From Flavobacteriales bacterium (GTDB taxonomy: Bacteria > Bacteroidota > Bacteroidia > Flavobacteriales_F > PHOS-HE28): a stretch of 64,000 nucleotides of DNA. Location of the stretch: NCBI GenBank assembly GCA_016705955.1, contig JADJKO010000007.1, forward strand, positions 1 to 64,000. The letters run 5' to 3'. The position numbers were made by a program, and so were the translations under genes. Positions 59,638 through 64,000 of this stretch are shown one piece after another; position 1 is the first letter of the stretch, and every line of letters begins with the position of its first letter. The notes below the pieces were generated by a model that made no database searches, was not told where the DNA came from, and saw nothing but the letters and a program-made list of their open reading frames with translations.

Positions 59638-60805
59638 ATGAACCAAGTGATGAAGACCCTACTGACTTCTGCAAGCCTGCTGGCAGCCCTCGCGTTGAAC
59701 GCCCAGAACGCCAACGTGGTGAATGCCTACAACTACATGCAGGACGGCGACCTAGCCAAAGCTGCTGAATACATCGAACCTGCGATCTCCGATGCCAAGA
59801 CCGGACTTTCTGAAAAGACCTGGCGTTACCGCGGTGATATTTACCGCATGATCGCACTAGGAACCGACGAAGCGCTGAAGCAGCAGTTCCCGACCGCGCA
59901 TCGATCGGCAGCGGAGAGCTACATGAAGGCGAACGAGCTCGATACCAAAGGATCCTACAAGCGGAGAACACGATCGCGCTTGGGGCCTTGCAAGGCGCTT
60001 CGCTGAATGCGGGTAATGATGCATTCGGTAAGAAGGACTATGACAGCGCGATCGCGCGCTATGCCCGAGCCGAGCAGATCGCCAAGAGCTTCGGTATGGT
60101 GGACACCAACGCGGTGTTCAATTCAGCCTTGGCGTACGAGTCAAAGGGTGATGCGGCCAATGCCATACGGCGCTATCGTGAATCCATCGCGATCGGCTAC
60201 AATAAGCCTGAGGTGTACCGCTACATCGCCAGCCTTCAGCGGAAAGGCGAGGATCTGAACGGCGCGATCGTCACCATTCAGGAAGGCCTGAAGCGTTTCC
60301 CTGGTGAGAAGGACCTGATGCTGGACGAGATGACCTTCCTGCTTGCCGCTGATCGTAGCGAAGAGGCCGAAGCGAGTGTGATAGCAGCGCTGGGCAAGGA
60401 TCCAGAAAATGCGGTACTGTGGTCGGTCCTTGGTGGCCTCCACGACAAGAAGGCCAGCGAGGCCAAGGATGAAGCAGCGATCATGGCAGCCTATGCCAAA
60501 GCGGAAGAGGCCTACAAGAAGAGCATCTCCATCGACCCGAAGTTCTTCGACGCCTACTTCAACATCGGTGTGCTGTATAACAACCGTACGAGAAGTGCAA
60601 CAAGCTGAAGGCGGACGCGGAGTACATGGCTTGCAAGAAAGTGGCCGATGAGATCTACTTGAAGGCGGTCCCGTACTTCGAGCAGGCGCACGCACTCAAT
60701 GAGAAGGACGTACAGACCATGCAGCAACTCGTCAAGCTATACGGCAAGACGAATGACCAAGCGAAGTACGACGTGATGAAGGCGAAGCTGGAGAAGAGCC
60801 AGTAG
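59638..60805 (+). CDS. Secreted TPR-repeat protein, two frameshifts
   Basis: Signal peptide about 1-23 (ALALNAQN), then tetratricopeptide repeats: NAYNYMQDGDLAKAAEYIEP; FGKKDYDSAIARYARAEQ; ALAYESKGDAANAIRRYRES; AYAKAEEAYKKSISIDPKFF, plus a C-terminal ADAEYMACKKVADEIYLKAV segment and YLKAVPYFEQAHAL. Three frames are needed: a missing base near 59960 (AAGCGGAG) and another near 60587 (AACCGTACG). Corrected length about 388 residues. Starts 9 bp after gyrA. Probably a periplasmic scaffold or cell-envelope protein. Confidence 0.75.
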
Positions 60806-60932
60806 GTCGAAAGCTCAAGTCGGATCGTAGAAGCCGGAGTGATCCGGCTTCTGCTGTTTGATGGATGTGGGGTAGGTTGGTAGGCTTGCGAAGCCCTCGG
60901 ATCCAGGTCAATCCAACTTATCATAATATAAA

Positions 60933-62000
60933 TTATGCGCCAATCGGGACGAAGCTCAGATCAACGGTCAATGTCACACCCAGGCCAGGCTGCTGCGGTA
61001 TGATCATCCGTCCGTTCTCCATCTTCAATCCCAAGAACGGATCGTTCCGGATCAACCAAGGACCATCCAGATCCACCAGATCCGCCGCGCATCCCAAATG
61101 AGCCATGGCGGTACAACCCAAGGAACTTTCGCTCATGCTTCCCAACATGACGTGCAAACCCTTGGTCCTTGCCGTCCGGATCATCTCCGCAGCCCGATCG
61201 AGTCCACCGCACTTCATCAGCTTCACATTCACTCCTTGGAACAAATGGCCGACTTCGAGGATATCGCCCAGCGACTGGATGGATTCGTCGCCGTAAACCG
61301 GGATTCCTGTTGCGCGGGCCAGTGCCGGATTGGATCCATCCATCTCCGCAGTGAACGGCTGCTCGATCCCGAAAATCCGATCAGTGCCAATTCCTTCAAC
61401 CACCTCGACGACCTCCTTAACAGAGGAATATCCCTGATTGCCGTCGAGGAACAACATTCTATTGTCCAGCCATTTAACCGTCTTTACTCTGTCCATGGCA
61501 TCGGGGTCTCCGATCTTCAATTTCAGTGCGCCGCTATCAGGCAATTCGACCAACCGCGATGGAACTTCCTGGTGATCACAGATCCCGATGGTCATCAAGG
61601 TGATCGGCGTCTGCTCCGCATCTATTTGAAGCAAGTTCTTGATCAGGACCCGATCCCGCTGTCCCATCAAGTCCAACAGGGCCATGTGCAGTCCCGCCCG
61701 GCTTCCGTTCGTGTTCAGTCCGAACTCAGGAAGTCGATCCAATCCTGCCAATAGACCATCCGCTGACCAAGGGCCCTTACCCGCGATGCTGGTGATCCGA
61801 TCAATAGCACCCGGGATCGTTTCCTTCAGGTACGGCGGCAACGTCACCTCTCCATAACCCGTGAACCCGCGTTCCTCGACCCGGATGAACAGCGCGTCCG
61901 TGCCGTTCCTGAGCCCATGCGCAGTACCGAAGGGTCGCTTGAATAGCAACCGGTATTCACACAACGAGATCCGCAATGCCACGCTACGAAGTTGAGCCAA
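60933..62000 (-). CDS. Enolase-superfamily dipeptide epimerase (L-Ala-D/L-Glu epimerase-like)
   Basis: 355 residues. The enolase-superfamily catalytic set is visible: KLK in LKLKIGD near 152, metal ligands in FLDGNQG, the Glu in GIEQPF, the Asp in YGDESIQ, and the acid/base Lys in NVKLMKCGG, close to 258. The N-terminal capping domain has LLFKRPFGTAHG. Such enzymes racemise dipeptides released from peptidoglycan, but other muconate-lactonising-type activities are possible. Its 5' end abuts a terminator for the next minus-strand gene. Confidence 0.85.
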   Translation of the reverse strand: MAQLRSVALRISLCEYRLLFKRPFGTAHGLRNGTDALFIRVEERGFTGYGEVTLPPYLKETIPGAIDRITSIAGKGPWSADGLLAGLDRLPEFGLNTNGSRAGLHMALLDLMGQRDRVLIKNLLQIDAEQTPITLMTIGICDHQEVPSRLVELPDSGALKLKIGDPDAMDRVKTVKWLDNRMLFLDGNQGYSSVKEVVEVVEGIGTDRIFGIEQPFTAEMDGSNPALARATGIPVYGDESIQSLGDILEVGHLFQGVNVKLMKCGGLDRAAEMIRTARTKGLHVMLGSMSESSLGCTAMAHLGCAADLVDLDGPWLIRNDPFLGLKMENGRMIIPQQPGLGVTLTVDLSFVPIGA

Positions 62001-62002
62001 AG

Positions 62003-62032
62003 AAAGAGCCCGGGATGGCCCGGGCTCTTTCT
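62003..62032 (-). terminator. Terminator of SRPBCC gene
   Basis: Perfect 13-bp stem GAAAGAGCCCGGG / CCCGGGCTCTTTC with an ATGG loop, on the minus strand followed by TTGGCTCAAC; it terminates the gene at 62049-63065. Confidence 0.8.
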
Positions 62033-62048
62033 GGTCATGGAAACGATC

Positions 62049-63065
62049 CTACTTGATCAAATAGATAATGTTGGTCTTCCACTTCGAACTATCCGGTTCT
62101 GAACCGGGACCCGTCAGGTATTCCTCGACGACATTCACGTTGAACTCGAGCTTGTTGGCCTTCATGTACCCATCCATGGCCTCGTGCGCACCACCAATGC
62201 CATTGTAGCCGCCGTAGTACTCGATCACCAAGGCCCGTCCAGCAGGTGTTTCATACAAACTCAGGTCCTTCAATTTCTTCTTCGCCTCCATCGGAACCGG
62301 GATACCAGCCAGCAGGTCTGCGGTCTTCTTTTCCTCATTCCATTCGAAATACACGCCTGATGGCGCTCCGGCCGGGGCCACCCCTGCTTTTCCGATCGCC
62401 GCCATTCCCTCGCCGAACTGGGTTCCGAAGAACTCCTTCATATCTGCCCAACCGACGACTTTGCGCTTTCCCACATAGAGCATCGCGGGGCGATCGATGG
62501 TCTTGATCTCATATTCCGGAGTTCCTACCGCAAACTCGGACTCGGTTACGGACTTCAGGTTCGCGAGGCCTTTCTCGAGCATTGGTCCCACGGCTTTGTC
62601 CATATCCATGAACAAGGCCACCACCCGACCCATGTAGTCGTTCTCGCCTTGGATCCCCCAGGTCACTTTCGTGCTATCGCCCATGGCCACGAGGTCGAAG
62701 GTCCCTTCGTTGTTCGCCTTCCACGGCGAAATGAACCTGAGCTTCGTGCGCATGCGTTCGTTCGGCACCAACTCGGCGAGTTCCTGTTCGCCTTCGCTTT
62801 CATCGCTCTTCCAATGGCTGATCGCGCCCACTTCGCCATCCGGTGAGCCGGACATCGTGGCGGTCATGTTATGCTCCATTTCCTTCCATGGTCCCCATTT
62901 GTCCATGGCTTCAAGGGAACTGATGTTCGCATAAACGGCCGCAGCAGGGGCAGCCACCACGATCGTGCGCTCCACACGGAACCTGCTGTCGCCGAACATC
63001 GCCAGAACAGCGATCAGGACGACCAAGGCCACTACGATGATCAGAATGGTCTTCAATGCTCTCAT
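62049..63065 (-). CDS. SRPBCC-family protein with C-terminal GyrI-like domain
   Basis: 338 residues. One N-terminal membrane helix (about 4-24, ILIIVVALVVLIAVLAM). A SRPBCC (polyketide cyclase/START-like) domain follows at about 35-165 (VERTIVVAAPAAAVYANISS; WGPWKEMEHNM). The second half (about 180-338) resembles GyrI-like small-molecule-binding domains (EYEIKTIDRPAMLYVGKRKV; GVYFEWNEEKKTADLLAGIP). Likely binds a hydrophobic small ligand at the membrane. Terminator after the stop. Confidence 0.85.
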   Translation of the reverse strand: MRALKTILIIVVALVVLIAVLAMFGDSRFRVERTIVVAAPAAAVYANISSLEAMDKWGPWKEMEHNMTATMSGSPDGEVGAISHWKSDESEGEQELAELVPNERMRTKLRFISPWKANNEGTFDLVAMGDSTKVTWGIQGENDYMGRVVALFMDMDKAVGPMLEKGLANLKSVTESEFAVGTPEYEIKTIDRPAMLYVGKRKVVGWADMKEFFGTQFGEGMAAIGKAGVAPAGAPSGVYFEWNEEKKTADLLAGIPVPMEAKKKLKDLSLYETPAGRALVIEYYGGYNGIGGAHEAMDGYMKANKLEFNVNVVEEYLTGPGSEPDSSKWKTNIIYLIK

Positions 63066-63185
63066 GTCCTGTTCGATTTGATAGCCGAAGATGCACGATC
63101 GAATCCGGAATCCAACCCTCGCGGCACGAATTTTTCAGACCTTGGACCTGCGCCATCACTCTGATGGCCGATCATTCACAAGCCC

Positions 63186-63746
63186 ATGACCAACCTTAGA
63201 AACTCCATTCCCATCCTGCTCACCGCGCTGTTCTGGGTGGGTTGCGCGCCCAAGACCGGACCCGCAGGCACCAAGGTGAAGCAACCGTTCTCCGGAAGCA
63301 AGTACGAGAGTAATGCCTCCTGGTTCCGCGGAACCGGGCAAGGGGCCAGTGTGAAGCAGAACATCGCGCGGGGCAAGGCGGACATCGATGCGAAGAACCA
63401 AGTGGCGGCTCAAGTTGGAACGAATATCCGCGCGGTCACGGACCAGTATCTGGGGCAAACAGAGAACGCCAACGCTGCCGATGTGGCGGACAAGTTCCAG
63501 ACGTTGGTGCGCGAGGTGATGAACACCGAACTGGCCGACCTACGGAAGAGCGGAGAAGAAACCTTCTTCAATGATGAGACCAAGGAATTCACCGTGTATG
63601 TAGCGTATGAGATCAAGAAGAACGCGATGTTCCGCTTCATGAAGAAGCAAGCACGGGTGGAGCGCAAGTTGAATGAGCAGGAGCTGAAGATCCTGGACGA
63701 CATGCTGGATCAGGAGATCCGCCGAGCGGAAGCAGCCGGTGAGTGA
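63186..63746 (+). CDS. Lipoprotein with LPP20-like domain
   Basis: 186 residues. Lipobox FWVGC (Cys20). After a short Gly/Pro linker, the domain (about 40-160) has the LPP20/FlgT-like pattern (WFRGTGQGASVKQNIARGKA; AQVGTNIRAVTDQY; VREVMNTELADLRK). Helical, charged C-terminus (EQELKILDDMLDQEIRRAE). Probably outer-membrane or peptidoglycan-associated. A strong terminator follows. Confidence 0.8.
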   Translation: MTNLRNSIPILLTALFWVGCAPKTGPAGTKVKQPFSGSKYESNASWFRGTGQGASVKQNIARGKADIDAKNQVAAQVGTNIRAVTDQYLGQTENANAADVADKFQTLVREVMNTELADLRKSGEETFFNDETKEFTVYVAYEIKKNAMFRFMKKQARVERKLNEQELKILDDMLDQEIRRAEAAGE

Positions 63747-63766
63747 CCTGTGAATGATGAAAGGAT

Positions 63767-63799
63767 GCAGCGGGAAGTGCGGGCTTCCCGCTGTCTTTT
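63767..63799 (+). terminator. Intrinsic terminator after the lipoprotein gene
   Basis: Perfect stem CAGCGGGAAG / CTTCCCGCTG with a 6-base loop followed by TCTTTTT, 20 bp after the stop. Confidence 0.92.
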
Positions 63800-63860
63800 T
63801 GTCGGGATCGGGAGGAACGGCAGTGAAATTGTTGATGGCCATCCGAACAAGAAAAAGGTC

Positions 63861-64000
63861 ATGGGAACTAGTCCGATGATGGGTGCTTATGTGATCGGCG
63901 TTGTGATGATGCTGGTGAGTTGGCTGGTGAGCCAGCGCATGAAAAGCCGGTTTGAGAAATACAGCCGTACCTCACTGAGCAACGGTATGAGTGGCCAGGA
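63861..64000 (+). CDS. YugP-like zinc metallopeptidase, 3' partial
   Basis: The first 46 codons only: MGTSPMMGAYVIGVVMMLVS, then WLVSQRMKSRFEKYSRTSLS and NGMSGQ. A membrane helix followed by the LVS-x-RLKS-RF-KYS--NGMSG pattern is typical of the N-terminus of YugP-type (DUF) membrane metallopeptidases. The HExxH lies beyond the window. Confidence 0.65.
   Translation, partial: MGTSPMMGAYVIGVVMMLVSWLVSQRMKSRFEKYSRTSLSNGMSGQ

Overview
The window looks like a chromosomal contig from an uncultured Bacteroidota bacterium, most likely a GC-rich member of the Flavobacteriales. The main evidence is the number of secreted proteins ending in a type IX secretion (T9SS) C-terminal sorting domain, at least eight of them. 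Other support comes from DUF5916 and DUF5122 families, Bacteroidota-style weak ribosome binding sites, a cobalamin riboswitch driving a surface beta-propeller, and housekeeping genes (gyrA, clpC, ffh, folD, acs) of matching character. No rRNA or CRISPR array was seen. One tRNA (Thr, CGU) was found.

Layout: 1-10509 is a tandem array of T9SS cargo genes: a long parallel beta-helix protein, then four DUF5122 (delta-60) propeller paralogues, the last split by a cleanly bounded IS3-family element. 11166-12269 is a PaaE-type reductase. 12378-20550 is a signalling region: sensor kinases and a REC-PAS protein, a damaged GNAT-like acyltransferase, a ThiF/nitroreductase fusion of the Rv1355c type, and a divergent response regulator. 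20590-25846 holds an M1 peptidase, an alpha/beta hydrolase lipoprotein and a DUF5916 protein. 25972-30525 contains two T9SS genes that appear to sit inside a ParE-type toxin gene whose antitoxin is intact. 30615-35930 has an EF-G-like GTPase, a beta-barrel protein, the B12 riboswitch with its T9SS propeller gene, and the tRNA. 36057-53882 is mixed metabolism and maintenance (desaturase, SDR, agmatine deiminase-like lipoprotein, Ffh, a VapBC-like pair, FolD, acetyl-CoA synthetase, DUF1003, FAD oxidoreductase). 54183-64000 holds divergent clpC/gyrA, a TPR protein, a dipeptide-epimerase-like enzyme, a SRPBCC protein, a lipoprotein and the start of a YugP-like metallopeptidase.

A recurring feature is single-base frame changes, often near short homopolymers, and in-frame stops inside otherwise continuous genes (beta-helix gene, kinase, acyltransferase, ThiF fusion, acs, TPR gene, IS orfB). 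Because essential-type genes such as acs are affected, many of these are probably uncorrected long-read errors. The affected genes are annotated over their full inferred span with the lesion positions given.

The strongest leads are: the cobalamin riboswitch controlling a stand-alone T9SS-sorted propeller (a candidate BtuG-like B12 capture protein), the ThiF-nitroreductase/acyltransferase locus bracketed by related REC proteins, and the toxin gene apparently split by a two-gene T9SS cassette. All functional statements come from reading translated sequence by eye; no database search was run.
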